A DNA stretch of 64,000 bases from contig NZ_JACVXB010000001.1 in NCBI RefSeq assembly GCF_014596945.1, positions 928,314 through 992,313 on the forward strand. The letters run 5' to 3'. The DNA is from Aestuariibaculum sediminum. GTDB lineage: Bacteria > Bacteroidota > Bacteroidia > Flavobacteriales > Flavobacteriaceae. The translations under genes were made by a program, and so were the position numbers. Positions 16,697 to 26,399 of this stretch are shown piece after piece. Each line of letters starts with the position of its first letter. The first letter of the stretch is position 1. Under the pieces are notes generated by a model. That model was not told where the DNA came from, ran no database searches, and saw only the letters and a list, made by a program, of their open reading frames with translations.

Positions 16697-17407
16697 ATGA
16701 TAAATAAGAAAGTAGCTAATATTACTGAAGCATTGGAAGGCGTATCGGATGGTATGACCTTTATGTTAGGTGGGTTTGGACTTAGTGGTATTCCAGAAAA
16801 TGCTATTGCCGAATTAGTAAAACGAGGTATAAGTGGGCTTACCTGTATTTCCAATAATGCTGGAGTTGATGATTTTGGTCTGGGGTTATTACTTCAAAAG
16901 CGACAAATAAAAAAGATGATATCTTCTTATGTGGGCGAAAACGAAGAATTTGAACGTCAAATGCTCTCAGGTGAGCTTGAAGTGGAACTCATCCCGCAAG
17001 GAACATTGGCCGAGCGATGTAGAGCAGCACAAGCAGGTATTCCTGCCTTTTACACTCCTGCTGGCTATGGAACGGAAGTAGCTGAAGAGAAAGAAACTCG
17101 GGAGTTTAACGGTAAGATGTACGTATTAGAACATGCTTTTAAAGCAGATTTCGCTTTTGTAAAAGCGTGGAAAGGAGATGAGGCCGGAAACCTAATATTT
17201 AAAGGAACTGCACGTAATTTTAATCCTGTAATGTGTGGTGCTGCCAAAATAACTGTAGCTGAGGTTGAGGAAATGGTTCCTTTAGGCCAACTTGATCCTA
17301 ATCAAATTCATATTCCAGGCATTTTTGTACAACGAATTATTCAAGGAACACATTACGAAAAACGCATAGAACAGCGAACCGTGAGACAAAGAAGTTCAGA
17401 AAATTAA
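16697..17407 (+). CDS. 3-oxoacid CoA-transferase, subunit A
   Basis: 236 residues of the CoA-transferase family I alpha subunit. The N-terminal [19 protein letters not shown] (about 22-40) is the oxyanion/CoA-binding glycine loop, followed by [19 protein letters not shown] and [20 protein letters not shown], all family signatures. With subunit B it moves CoA from succinyl-CoA to acetoacetate or a related 3-oxoacid in ketone and amino-acid breakdown. TTTG-N21-TAAATTTA upstream (16644-16676) is a plausible promoter. Subunit B follows after 55 bases. Confidence 0.92.
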   Translation: MINKKVANITEALEGVSDGMTFMLGGFGLSGIPENAIAELVKRGISGLTCISNNAGVDDFGLGLLLQKRQIKKMISSYVGENEEFERQMLSGELEVELIPQGTLAERCRAAQAGIPAFYTPAGYGTEVAEEKETREFNGKMYVLEHAFKADFAFVKAWKGDEAGNLIFKGTARNFNPVMCGAAKITVAEVEEMVPLGQLDPNQIHIPGIFVQRIIQGTHYEKRIEQRTVRQRSSEN

Positions 17408-17462
17408 AGTCAACTAAAGTTTAAAGCTATTCTAAGCTTTAAGCATCTTAAATAAGATAAAT

Positions 17463-18116
17463 ATGTTAGATAAAACTGGTATAGCACAGCGAATAGCTAA
17501 AGAAGTAAAAGATGGGTATTATGTGAATTTAGGCATAGGTATCCCAACTTTAGTTGCCAATTATGTGCGCAATGATATTGAGGTCGAGTTTCAAAGTGAA
17601 AATGGAGTATTAGGGATGGGACCTTTTCCTTTTGAAGGTGAAGAAGATGCTGATGTTATTAATGCTGGAAAGCAAACCATAACGACCTTGCCTGGGGCAA
17701 GTTTTTTTGATTCGGCTTTGAGTTTCTCTATGATTCGCGGTCAACATGTCGATTTAACTATTTTGGGAGCTATGGAAGTGGCAGAAAATGGTGATATTGC
17801 CAATTGGAAAATACCTGGGAAAATGGTGAAAGGTATGGGCGGTGCCATGGATTTAGTAGCGAGTGCTGAAAATATAATCGTCGCCATGATGCATACCAAT
17901 AGAGCAGGAGAATCTAAGTTGCTTAAAAGGTGTTCTTTGCCTTTAACAGGTGTGGCTTGCGTAAAAAAAATAGTAACTAACCTTGCCGTTATTGAGGTAA
18001 CTTCCAAAGGATTTAAACTTTTGGAACGCGCTCCAGGAGTATCTGTCGATGATATAAAAAACGCAACCGAAGGCACACTTCTTATTGAAGGCGATATTCC
18101 TGAAATGGCTTTTTAA
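17463..18116 (+). CDS. 3-oxoacid CoA-transferase, subunit B
   Basis: 217 residues, the catalytic beta subunit. The glutamate that forms the CoA thioester is in EFQSENGVLGMGP (E46). GIGIPTLVANYV precedes it and GGAMDLVASAENIIVAMMHT follows, as in succinyl-CoA:3-ketoacid CoA-transferases. Separate A and B genes are the usual bacterial arrangement. The two are clearly one operon. Confidence 0.93.
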   Translation: MLDKTGIAQRIAKEVKDGYYVNLGIGIPTLVANYVRNDIEVEFQSENGVLGMGPFPFEGEEDADVINAGKQTITTLPGASFFDSALSFSMIRGQHVDLTILGAMEVAENGDIANWKIPGKMVKGMGGAMDLVASAENIIVAMMHTNRAGESKLLKRCSLPLTGVACVKKIVTNLAVIEVTSKGFKLLERAPGVSVDDIKNATEGTLLIEGDIPEMAF

Positions 18117-18285
18117 TTGTAGGAAAGTGTTGTAGGGTATTATGTGAAATGTTAAAATTAAATGCATTTCATCGAATATATTGTGTTTTTTAACGATAAA
18201 ACTAAAAAATATTCGATATTAGTCATCCCTAATCAACCAAATTTAAATAATTGTTTAACCCAAATTTACCATAAATTTAACGCTT

Positions 18286-18414
18286 ATGAAATTGGATTCA
18301 AATCTACCTGAACAATCTACTTTATCAGAGAGTAAATTCAAAGAGACTTTGCGAGAGAATTTTCGGTTTTTCAAGAGTTTACTCTATTTAACGAAAAAAG
18401 TGTTTATGTTATAA
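18286..18414 (+). CDS. Predicted 42-residue small protein
   Basis: The ATG at 18286 opens MKLDSNLPEQSTLSESKFKE and continues through a basic, aromatic helix ([19 protein letters not shown]), which could lie on a membrane. A TTG-N18-TAAATTTA promoter-like pair at 18251-18279 ends six bases before the ATG. Its last 6 bases overlap the end of the convergent ABC transporter gene. No family is recognised. It occupies most of the 292-base gap after the CoA-transferase; the rest shows only the promoter. Confidence 0.45.
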   Translation: MKLDSNLPEQSTLSESKFKETLRENFRFFKSLLYLTKKVFML

Positions 18415-20088
18415 ACCTTTTGGAATTGCCTCTATTAATTTTTTAGTGTAAGCAGAATTGGGTGTGTTGTATATTAAATCAGCATCACCCAATTCTTCTA
18501 TTTTACCTTCATTCATTACCAATAATTGATCGGACATATATTTTACCACGGCCAAATCGTGTGAAATAAAAATATAAGTAAATCCAAAATCTTCCTTTAG
18601 TTCGTTTAATAGATTTAAAACCTGCGCTTGAACCGATATGTCCAATGCCGAAACCGATTCGTCGCAAACAATAAGTTTGGGCTGCAAAGCTATCGTTCTA
18701 GCTATGCCTATGCGTTGGCGTTGGCCTCCGGAAAATTCATGCGGATAACGGTTAAAGTGGTCCATTGTTAACCCCACGCGTTCTAATATTTCAATAACTT
18801 TGGCTTTTCGTTCGGCATTCGATTTATATAAGCGATGTACTTCCATAGGTTCCAAAATGGCTTCGCCAACCGGTATTCTGGGGTTTAATGACGAATATGG
18901 ATCCTGAAATATAATTTGAATTTCTTTGCGGAGGGTTTTTATATCTCTATTAGAAAGTTGAGTAATATCAGTACCCTTATAAATAATCTGCCCCGCCGTT
19001 GCTTTATCTAATTGAAGAATTGCATTTCCTAAAGTCGATTTTCCACAACCAGATTCACCAACTAAACCTAGCGTTTCACCTTCATAGAGTTTAAAACTTA
19101 CTTTATTTACTGCTTTAAACACAGAAGGTTTGCTAAACCACCCGCTATTGGAGATATATTCCTTTTCAATATTTATTATTTCTAATAAAGGGGGTTTACT
19201 ATATATGGCATCATGCTTTTTTTGGCGCTCACTGCTGCTTATTATTGCGTGATCTGTAGTGCCTTCTAGATAATCTTTAATCGTTGGTAAAACCTTTAAT
19301 CTTGTATCGAGCGAAGGTCGCGCGTTTATAAGCGCTTTTGTGTACAAGTGTTCCGGATTTTTAAATATGGATTGTACATTTCCTTGTTCTACAATATCGC
19401 CTTTATACATAACTAATACACGGTTGGCAATTTCCGATATTAGTGATAAATCGTGAGTAATAAATAAGACGCTCATTTTGGTTTTAAGCTGAAGCTCCTT
19501 AATGAGTTTTATAATGTCTTTTTGCACCGTAACATCGAGTGCTGTCGTTGGTTCGTCGGCAATTAAAATATCAGGTTTACAGCTAATGGCCATGGCAATC
19601 ATTACCCGCTGCTTTTGTCCGCCCGAAATTTCATGCGGATAGGCATTAAATACACGTGATGGGTTTGGGAGTTTTACGTGTTCAAAAAGTATTAAGGTTT
19701 CATCCTTCGCCTCTTTTTTTGTTAGGGTTGTATGTTGTAACAGTATTTCCTGAACCTGTTTTCCGCAAGTCATAGAAGGATTTAGAGAACTCATGGGTTC
19801 CTGAAAAATCATCGCAATTTTTTTACCTCGAATAAGCTGAAATGCTTTAGAAGATATTTTGGATAAATCTACATTATTAAAAATAATTTGTCCAGATGTA
19901 ATTTTTGAAATTTTAGCAGGCAACAATCCTAAAATAGCTAATGAAGACACCGATTTACCAGAACCCGATTCCCCAACAATACCTAAAATTTCATTTTCGA
20001 ACAACTCATAAGAAATATTGTGAATCACTTCATTTTTTCCAAAGGAAATACTTAGGTTTTCAACTTTTAAAATCGGGTTTTCTTTCAT
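18409..20088 (-). CDS. Peptide/nickel-type ABC transporter ATPase, two fused domains
   Basis: 559 residues with two complete nucleotide-binding domains in tandem. The first (about 1-260) has Walker A GESGSGKS, signature SGGQKQR and Walker [11 protein letters not shown]. The second (about 295-559) has [15 protein letters not shown] and [10 protein letters not shown]. Each is followed by the oligopeptide-ABC C-terminal segment. This corresponds to DppD and DppF (or OppD/OppF) fused, like YejF. No permease or binding-protein gene is adjacent, so partners must be elsewhere. It follows the exonuclease gene directly with no gap. Confidence 0.93.
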   Translation of the reverse strand: MKENPILKVENLSISFGKNEVIHNISYELFENEILGIVGESGSGKSVSSLAILGLLPAKISKITSGQIIFNNVDLSKISSKAFQLIRGKKIAMIFQEPMSSLNPSMTCGKQVQEILLQHTTLTKKEAKDETLILFEHVKLPNPSRVFNAYPHEISGGQKQRVMIAMAISCKPDILIADEPTTALDVTVQKDIIKLIKELQLKTKMSVLFITHDLSLISEIANRVLVMYKGDIVEQGNVQSIFKNPEHLYTKALINARPSLDTRLKVLPTIKDYLEGTTDHAIISSSERQKKHDAIYSKPPLLEIINIEKEYISNSGWFSKPSVFKAVNKVSFKLYEGETLGLVGESGCGKSTLGNAILQLDKATAGQIIYKGTDITQLSNRDIKTLRKEIQIIFQDPYSSLNPRIPVGEAILEPMEVHRLYKSNAERKAKVIEILERVGLTMDHFNRYPHEFSGGQRQRIGIARTIALQPKLIVCDESVSALDISVQAQVLNLLNELKEDFGFTYIFISHDLAVVKYMSDQLLVMNEGKIEELGDADLIYNTPNSAYTKKLIEAIPKGL

Positions 20089-20802
20089 TTATATATGAAT
20101 AATTTCATCGTCGGTTAGTAGTTCATCGCCTCGTAATCGTAAAAATATTTGCGCTACGGCAATGGTGTCTTTTTCACAATAAATAACAATGCGATCTATT
20201 TCGTTTTCTTCATAATACACGCGATAGACTTCACTGCCATCAATATCATCTTTAGGTGAAGGTACGCCTAAAACATTAGTAAGAAGTTTTAGCGATGTAT
20301 AACTTTTAAAATCGCCAAATTTCCAAAGTTCCAGAGTATCGATGTGAGGTACTTCCCAGGGTTTTTTTCCAAATAGATTTAGTTTGTGAGGTAATTCAAT
20401 ACCATTAATAATCATACGGCGCGCAATATAAGGGAAGTCAAACTCTTTGGCGTTATGGCCGCAAAGTAAATGATAAGGGGTGTTAAAATGCGTATTTAAT
20501 AAATTTTTAAAATCTTTCAGTAGTGTAACTTCATCCCCAAAAAATGAGGTGACTCTAAATGTTCGGATATCCCCTTTAAAAGCAAAATATCCTACTGAAA
20601 TACAAACTATCTTTCCAAATTCAGCCCAAATACCAGCACGATCGTAAAATTCTTCGGCAGTAAAATCATCTTTTCTTTGGTATTGCGATTTTTGTTCCCA
20701 TAGCGCTTGTTTGGTTTCATCTAAATCACTGAAATGTTGTGTTTCGGGTACCGTTTCAATATCTAGAAATAGTATATTTTCTAAGTTGATTTTTGAGATC
20801 AT
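20089..20802 (-). CDS. DEDD-type 3'-5' exonuclease
   Basis: 237 residues of the ribonuclease H-like exonuclease fold, related to the proofreading domain of B-family polymerases. ExoI D14-I-E16 (FLDIETVPE), ExoII HNAKEFDFPYIARR and ExoIII YCEKDTIAVAQ provide the four metal ligands, with tyrosine in ExoIII (DEDDy type). There is no polymerase domain. Its start overlaps the end of the serine hydrolase gene by four bases (ATGA), so the two are co-translated. Confidence 0.85.
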   Translation of the reverse strand: MISKINLENILFLDIETVPETQHFSDLDETKQALWEQKSQYQRKDDFTAEEFYDRAGIWAEFGKIVCISVGYFAFKGDIRTFRVTSFFGDEVTLLKDFKNLLNTHFNTPYHLLCGHNAKEFDFPYIARRMIINGIELPHKLNLFGKKPWEVPHIDTLELWKFGDFKSYTSLKLLTNVLGVPSPKDDIDGSEVYRVYYEENEIDRIVIYCEKDTIAVAQIFLRLRGDELLTDDEIIHI

Positions 20803-21944
20803 TCATTTAACATTTTGTAGGCTTCTTCAATATAAATACTTATGTCTTTTGTGAATTGACCAACCCCTTCATCAGGTGATTTTCTGTGGCCTAATCGTAC
20901 AATCATCACATTGTCATCTGGTTGTACAATAACATATTGTCCAAGATGGCCGCGCATCATAAAAAAGTGTTTTCCAATAACGTCTTTCATCCACCAGCCG
21001 TAACCGTATTCTGGACTTTCTTTAAATCGAGGTGTTACACTTTTTACAGCATAAGCAGAGTCCAGTAATTGCTGGCCATTCCATTTTCCGTAGTCTTTAT
21101 ATAATTTTCCAAAACGAGCAAAATCTCTCGCATTACTCGAAATGCAGCAAAAAGCTTTGGCGAGTTTATGCTTGCTGTCGTCTAATTGCCATAAGGCGTC
21201 ATCACTGGCACCCATAGGTTCCCAAAAACTTTCTGAAAGGTAACTTGATAATGATTTACCAGTGGCTTTTTGTATTATCATACCAAGTAACTGGGTGTTT
21301 CCGCTTAAATATTTAAATGTTTTACCAGGTTCTTCAACCACTTTTTGGTTAAGGATGGTTTCGGCTAAATCGTCGTCGTAATTAGCACGCGCGGTTACTG
21401 AAAAAGGACTCGTATAATGCTCGACCCAATCTAACCCTGAAGCCATCGAAGCTAAATCGCCAACGGTGGTTTTGGCATAGTCGTATTGAGGGTAATAATC
21501 GCTTATGGGTTGGTCTAAACTCTTAATATATCCATCCATTATGGCTTTACCTAACAGGGTTGTAGTAATACTTTTAGCCATAGAAAAGGAGTTTGTTTTA
21601 GAGTGTTCGTTAAAACCATCGTAATACTTTTCAAACCAAATACTATCATTTTTAAAAATCAAGAAGGCAATTGTGCCCCAATCGTTGTTTACGGTAGCAA
21701 GTTTATTTGTTGGCTCTACACTGTTGTAGGCGCTATGAATTGGCCAGGCATCGGTATGATTTCCTGCTTTTATAGTGTCGTTTTCAAAATAAGGATAGTC
21801 ATCAATAAAAGCTGTTTTGTGCCCTGTTAGATATACTATTTTAGCACCTCGAATAATATATCCGTAATCAAATATGTAAAGTAAAAGAATGATTAAAGTG
21901 AGGGAAATGGCTGTCCATTTAAGTATTTTTTTTAGGAATTTCAT
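20799..21944 (-). CDS. Serine hydrolase, beta-lactamase fold
   Basis: From the ATG at 21944 the protein has 381 residues. It begins MKFLKKILKW and a hydrophobic anchor (about 11-27), so it is membrane-tethered with a periplasmic domain. The catalytic S121-M-A-K124 (SFSMAKSITTTLLG) and YLSGNTQLLG (Y-x-N equivalent) identify the beta-lactamase/PBP-like class C group. The substrate cannot be told; this group includes esterases, peptidases and muropeptide enzymes. The open frame extends to 22001, but the extra 19 residues precede a better signal anchor. Confidence 0.85.
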   Translation of the reverse strand: MKFLKKILKWTAISLTLIILLLYIFDYGYIIRGAKIVYLTGHKTAFIDDYPYFENDTIKAGNHTDAWPIHSAYNSVEPTNKLATVNNDWGTIAFLIFKNDSIWFEKYYDGFNEHSKTNSFSMAKSITTTLLGKAIMDGYIKSLDQPISDYYPQYDYAKTTVGDLASMASGLDWVEHYTSPFSVTARANYDDDLAETILNQKVVEEPGKTFKYLSGNTQLLGMIIQKATGKSLSSYLSESFWEPMGASDDALWQLDDSKHKLAKAFCCISSNARDFARFGKLYKDYGKWNGQQLLDSAYAVKSVTPRFKESPEYGYGWWMKDVIGKHFFMMRGHLGQYVIVQPDDNVMIVRLGHRKSPDEGVGQFTKDISIYIEEAYKMLNE

Positions 21945-22028
21945 GCTTTTGGGTTTAACTGAAATAAATATAGAAAATATTTTGAGGAATATGACTCCCA
22001 AATTTAACGAGCTATAAATAAGGTAACA

Positions 22029-22502
22029 TTAAAATAGGCTTTGTTGTTTGTTTGGGTTTTCGTGTTCCAGTAACCATTTTTTACGGTGTAATCCTCCTGC
22101 ATAACCCGTGAGACTGCCGTCTGAACCAATAACCCGGTGGCAGGGAATTATAATCCATATTGGATTTTTACTGTTTGCATTTGCTACAGCGCGAATGGCT
22201 TTAATATCACCTAATTGTTTTGAAAGTTCCAGATAAGACAGGGTTTTTCCAAATGGAATTTGTTGTAATAAGTTCCAAACTGATTTTTGAAAATCCGTTC
22301 CTTGCGGATTAAGTTTTAAGTTAAATTGTTTTCTAGTGCCGGCAAAGTATTCCAGTAATTGATTTTTGCAATCTTCCAGGACGATTGGGATGTCTTTTGA
22401 AATTGTAACATTTTCGTTTAAAACAGAAACGGAAGAAACCCCATGTTTATTACCTGTAATTTTAGTGCACCCTAAAGGTGTATTAATAATACAGGTTTCC
22501 AT
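22029..22502 (-). CDS. ogt: Methylated-DNA--protein-cysteine S-methyltransferase
   Basis: 157-residue suicide repair protein that removes methyl groups from O6-methylguanine. The acceptor cysteine is in IIPCHRVIG (C121). The DNA-binding helix-turn-helix (IPFGKTLSYLELSKQLGD, then AIRAVANAN with the arginine finger) and the C-terminal GYAGGLHRKKWLL are present. There is no AraC or AlkA fusion. It lies five bases downstream of the CNNM gene. Confidence 0.95.
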   Translation of the reverse strand: METCIINTPLGCTKITGNKHGVSSVSVLNENVTISKDIPIVLEDCKNQLLEYFAGTRKQFNLKLNPQGTDFQKSVWNLLQQIPFGKTLSYLELSKQLGDIKAIRAVANANSKNPIWIIIPCHRVIGSDGSLTGYAGGLHRKKWLLEHENPNKQQSLF

Positions 22503-22507
22503 GTGTT

Positions 22508-23584
22508 TTATTTACCGTCCTCAATAATGCCTAAGCGTTTTGCTCTGGCCTCCCAGCTTTTTCTTGCTAAATGCTGCAAGTCGGAAACATTATCGCTTTC
22601 ATCCATAATTTCAAGTCCTAGTAGGGTTTCAATAACATCTTCAACTGTAACAATACCACTTACCGAACCATACTCATCAACAACTAAAGCCATATGGTTT
22701 CTGCTTTCAATAAGCTGTTCAAAAAGGGTTGGAATAGGTAAACTTCGGGAAACAACAATAATATTCCTTTTGAGCTCAGATAATTTTTTAGTGCCGTTAT
22801 CTAATGCCATTTCTTTAAAAACATCATCTTTTAAAACGAGTCCTTTAATATTATCTTGGTCATGTGAATATATAGGAATTCTTGAAAAGCGAAGATTTAG
22901 ATTTTTTTTGAAGAAGGCTTCAACAGTTGTACTTTCATTTTCAATTTTCATGACCGTTCTAGGTGTCATGATGTCTTTAGCAAATACTTCCTTAAAGGTT
23001 AATAAATTTTTAATCACCTTACTTTCGCTTTCCTGAAAAACACCTTCTTCATGTGCTATTTCTGTCATGGCCATAAAGCTTTCACGATTTAAAACACTGC
23101 CATGACCTTTACCACCTATAAGTTTTGTAGTAAGCTGTAACAACCATAAAAGACCAGTCCATTTTAATGGAAAAATTAAAACAGTAAGTGCTTTTGCAGT
23201 AAAATTAGCCAGATTTTTCCAATAGGTTGCTCCTATGGTTTTTGGAATAATTTCAGAAGCGATTAAAATCAGTAAAGTCATTATTGCTGAAACAACGCCA
23301 ACAGTATTTATGCCAAATAGCTCTATTTTATAAGGTAATTTTTCGGCTTGTATACCAACCATCATAGCTCCAATTGTATGAGCAATGGTGTTAAGAGTTA
23401 ATATTGAAATTAAAGGCTTGTCTACATCTTTTTTGAGGGCTTCCAAGGTGTAGGCGTACTCCTTTCTTTCTTGTTTTTTAAGGTTGATAAATGTTGGAGT
23501 AACACTTAGTAGTACCGCTTCTAGAATGGAACATAAAAAGGAAAAGAAAATAGAAATTGTTGCCCAAAAAATTAGTGCGCTCAT
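22508..23584 (-). CDS. CNNM/CBS-domain membrane protein (hemolysin/CorC family)
   Basis: 358 residues. An N-terminal CNNM (DUF21) region with about four membrane segments spans residues 1-165, including the SVTPTFINLKKQERK and SEIIPKTIGATYW motifs. A CBS pair follows at about 195-325 (DIMTPRTVMKIE, then LVVDEYGSVSGIVTVEDVIE). The usual C-terminal CorC_HlyC domain is absent; the protein stops soon after the second CBS. Relatives have been linked to magnesium export, and the hemolysin name is historical. Confidence 0.9.
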   Translation of the reverse strand: MSALIFWATISIFFSFLCSILEAVLLSVTPTFINLKKQERKEYAYTLEALKKDVDKPLISILTLNTIAHTIGAMMVGIQAEKLPYKIELFGINTVGVVSAIMTLLILIASEIIPKTIGATYWKNLANFTAKALTVLIFPLKWTGLLWLLQLTTKLIGGKGHGSVLNRESFMAMTEIAHEEGVFQESESKVIKNLLTFKEVFAKDIMTPRTVMKIENESTTVEAFFKKNLNLRFSRIPIYSHDQDNIKGLVLKDDVFKEMALDNGTKKLSELKRNIIVVSRSLPIPTLFEQLIESRNHMALVVDEYGSVSGIVTVEDVIETLLGLEIMDESDNVSDLQHLARKSWEARAKRLGIIEDGK

Positions 23585-23642
23585 AAATAAGATATCGTTT
23601 TTTACGAAGTTACAAAATCTGAAATTGTAACTGAGTTTAAAT

Positions 23643-24926
23643 TTAATTTAAAGCTTGATAGAAAACTTGTTGCAAGGCCTGTCTAATGTTTAAGTTGTAA
23701 AGATTACGATTTTCTCGTGTTGGATAGACCCGGTTTGAGAGAAATATAAATACAAGTTGGTTTTCTGGGTCTGCCCAGACAAAAGTTCCTGTAAACCCCG
23801 AATGACCGAAACTTTTAGTGCTCGATTCTGGAGCAGGATAAGCTTTGTTAATTGGTAGTAGATTGTTGCCAATTAAAGGCTTGTCGAACCCTAAACCACG
23901 ATGATTATTGTTTTCGGGGTATTGAATACGAATAAATTCATTAACTGTACTTTCTTTTAAATACCGCTTATTATCATATAAACCTTTTTGCAAATACATT
24001 TGCATAATAATAGCAAGATCTTTAGCTGTGCCAAATAAGCCGGCATTACCCGAAATACCACCAAATATAGCGGCATTTTCGTCATGCACCCAACCCTTAG
24101 TTAATTGTTTTCTAAATATTGAATCGTGTTCTGTTGGAACAATAGCATTGTTGTAGTGGTTTAAACTTGGGATAAAGCTAAGTGTTTCGCAATTTAATGG
24201 CATGTAAAAATGCTCCTGAAGATACTCGTAATATGGTGTTCCTGAAATTTTTGTTATTAGTTCAGGATAAATTAATGAAGCCAACCCAGAGTATAAATAG
24301 GTTTTTTTAGGCTCTACTTTAGAATGTTTTATGGATCTAAAAATATGTTTCTTAAAACGCTTGTTAATATAAATACCGGGGTAGGCTTCTAAATTATATC
24401 GTTTTGTGCGTTTTTGTTTTACAAAACGCTTTTTTAGCTTGCCATCCTTTAACATGACATCATTCATAAATGAAATATAAGGTTGTAATCCCGCTTGATG
24501 AGCTAACAATTCTCTAAGTGTAATGTCCTTTTTATCTTTTACATGACGCCATGATTTCCAATAATCACTGAAGGGTTTGTCTAAATCGAGTTTTCCTTCC
24601 TCATATAATTTCATTAGTGCCGGTAGAGGACCAATAATTTTAGTTATTGATGCCAGGTCATATATGTCGTTTAGGGCTACAGGCGTTTCGTTGTTATAAG
24701 TATGAAAGCCATATGCTTGATGAAATATGATGTGACCTTGCTTAGCTACTAACAATTGCGCTCCAGGGAAAGCTTTAGCCTGAATTCCTAGAAGCATTAT
24801 AGAGTCTACCTCTGCTTGTACTCGTTTTTAGTTTAATCCAGTTAATTCCAAGTTGCTATAGGTAAGCTGTCCGAAAGTAAGCTGAAAGGAAATAGATGCA
24901 ATAATTAAAAACAGTCCTTTTCTCAT
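23643..24926 (-). pseudogene. Serine hydrolase gene with an in-frame stop after the signal peptide
   Basis: From the ATG at 24926 the frame gives a clean signal peptide, MRKGLFLIIASISFQLTFGQ, then about a dozen residues and a TAA stop at codon 33 (24828-24830). The same frame continues KRVQAEVDSIMLLGIQAKAF and so on to a full beta-lactamase-fold enzyme with S-I-T-K (SxxK), ending at 23643. The stop separates the export signal from the catalytic domain. Restart at the ATG at 24797 would give a 384-residue cytoplasmic protein, wrong for this periplasmic family. I treat it as a recent single-base nonsense mutation, or a sequencing error. It follows hemB by 17 bases. Confidence 0.75.
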
Positions 24927-24943
24927 CTATTAGTAATCAACTA

Positions 24944-25933
24944 TTATGAGATAAGCTTAACGACATCTTTAGCAAAATAACTTGCTATAATATCGCCGCC
25001 AGCACGTTTAATAGCTGTTACCTGCTCCATCATAACGGCATCATGGTCTAACCAGCCTTTTTCCGCAGCCGCCTTTAGCATAGCGTATTCTCCAGATACC
25101 TGATAAACAGCAACAGGTACATCAACGGCATTTTTTATGTCACGAACTATGTCTAAATAACACAAGCCAGGTTTTACCATTACAATATCGGCACCTTCAT
25201 CAATATCCATTTCGGTTTCCCGAATGGCTTCAATACGGTTGGCATAATCCATTTGATACGTTTTTTTGTCTTTTGGAATATCTACTATATCAACTGGGGC
25301 AGAATCTAATGCATCTCGAAAAGGTCCATAAAAAGCTGAAGCATATTTTGCCGAATAGCTCATAATTCCTGTATTGGTAAATCCTTCATCTTCCAGTAAT
25401 TCTCGCATTTGAATAATGCGACCGTCCATCATGTCGCTTGGAGCAACGAAATCGGCACCAGCAATGGCGTGAGATACCGCCATTTCAGAAAGTACTTCGG
25501 AAGTTGGATCATTTAAAATCATGCCGTTTTCGATAATACCATCGTGTCCGTAAGCTGAGTAAGGATCCAGTGCTACATCAGTCATGACTAGCATCTCGGG
25601 GCAGGCATTTTTTACTGTTTTTATGGCACGTTGCATTAATCCGTTAGGGTTTAAGGCTTCGGTTCCTTTATTATCCTTTAAATTATCGGGTACTTTTACA
25701 AATAATAGAACCGATTTTAAACCTAAATTCCAAAGTGTTTTTACTTCTTGTTCCAGTAAATCTAAACTGTAGCGGAAGTAGTTTGGCATCGAAGCAATCT
25801 CCTCTTTTACGCCTTTACCTTCAACCACAAATAGTGGCACAAGAAAATCGTTTGGAGTAATTATCGTTTCTCTTACTAAGCTTCTAATGGCTTCGCTTGT
25901 TCTTAATCGTCTATTTCTTCTTAACGGATACAT
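24944..25933 (-). CDS. hemB: Porphobilinogen synthase
   Basis: 329 residues. It condenses two 5-aminolevulinate molecules to porphobilinogen. Schiff-base lysines are in YSAKYASAFYGPFRDA and ADIVMVKPGLCYLD. The metal region DVALDPYSAYGHDGI lacks the three-cysteine zinc site, so this is the magnesium-type enzyme. It begins MYPLRRNRRLRTSEAIRSLV, the conserved N-terminal arm. It is the most distal hem gene of the minus-strand cluster. Confidence 0.97.
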   Translation of the reverse strand: MYPLRRNRRLRTSEAIRSLVRETIITPNDFLVPLFVVEGKGVKEEIASMPNYFRYSLDLLEQEVKTLWNLGLKSVLLFVKVPDNLKDNKGTEALNPNGLMQRAIKTVKNACPEMLVMTDVALDPYSAYGHDGIIENGMILNDPTSEVLSEMAVSHAIAGADFVAPSDMMDGRIIQMRELLEDEGFTNTGIMSYSAKYASAFYGPFRDALDSAPVDIVDIPKDKKTYQMDYANRIEAIRETEMDIDEGADIVMVKPGLCYLDIVRDIKNAVDVPVAVYQVSGEYAMLKAAAEKGWLDHDAVMMEQVTAIKRAGGDIIASYFAKDVVKLIS

Positions 25934-26006
25934 ATAAATAAGTTAAAGGTGCAAATTTAAAAGTTTAAAATTCAATAAAAGGATGAAGTTGAAAATTTGG
26001 ACTAAA

Positions 26007-26393
26007 TTAATTACTTAACCCTAAATATTTCCAAACATTAGATGTTTTCACAAAAGCTGATTTTTCATGAATAACGTCTACTTTTCCTTGTTCGAAAAAA
26101 TAAGCATTAAAAGTAACAGTGCCTTCGGTGTCTGAGGCTTGACCAAAAGATGTTTCTAAAACCTCTAGTTTTATCCATTGCACCGATTTGGCCCATTTTA
26201 CAATGGCCTTTTTTTCTTTTACAGGGCGTGTTGAAGCATGATGAGTCAGCATTAAATAATCCCCGTTTGCTAAAACAAATGCGCTATAACGCGAACGCAT
26301 GAGTTGTTCTGCTGTTTCTGTTTTTCCACCATTTTTATGAAAAATTTCACAGCAGGCTTCGTATGGTTTTGTATTTCCGCAGTAGCAATCCAT
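26007..26393 (-). CDS. YchJ-family protein with SEC-C-like motif
   Basis: 128 residues. The N-terminal C-x-C-x8-C-C set (CYCGNTKPYEACC) is a SEC-C-type zinc motif, followed by SRYSAFVLANGDYLMLTHH, the YchJ (UPF0225) signature. It is a small cytoplasmic protein of unknown role. It lies seven bases after the DUF4421 gene, in the heme operon. Confidence 0.88.
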   Translation of the reverse strand: MDCYCGNTKPYEACCEIFHKNGGKTETAEQLMRSRYSAFVLANGDYLMLTHHASTRPVKEKKAIVKWAKSVQWIKLEVLETSFGQASDTEGTVTFNAYFFEQGKVDVIHEKSAFVKTSNVWKYLGLSN

Positions 26394-26399
26394 TATAAG

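Noticed and set aside
22503-23036. Plus-strand frame of 177 codons opposite the CNNM gene
   Set aside because: Ser/Leu-rich translation of the antisense strand; the minus-strand gene has clear CNNM and CBS motifs.
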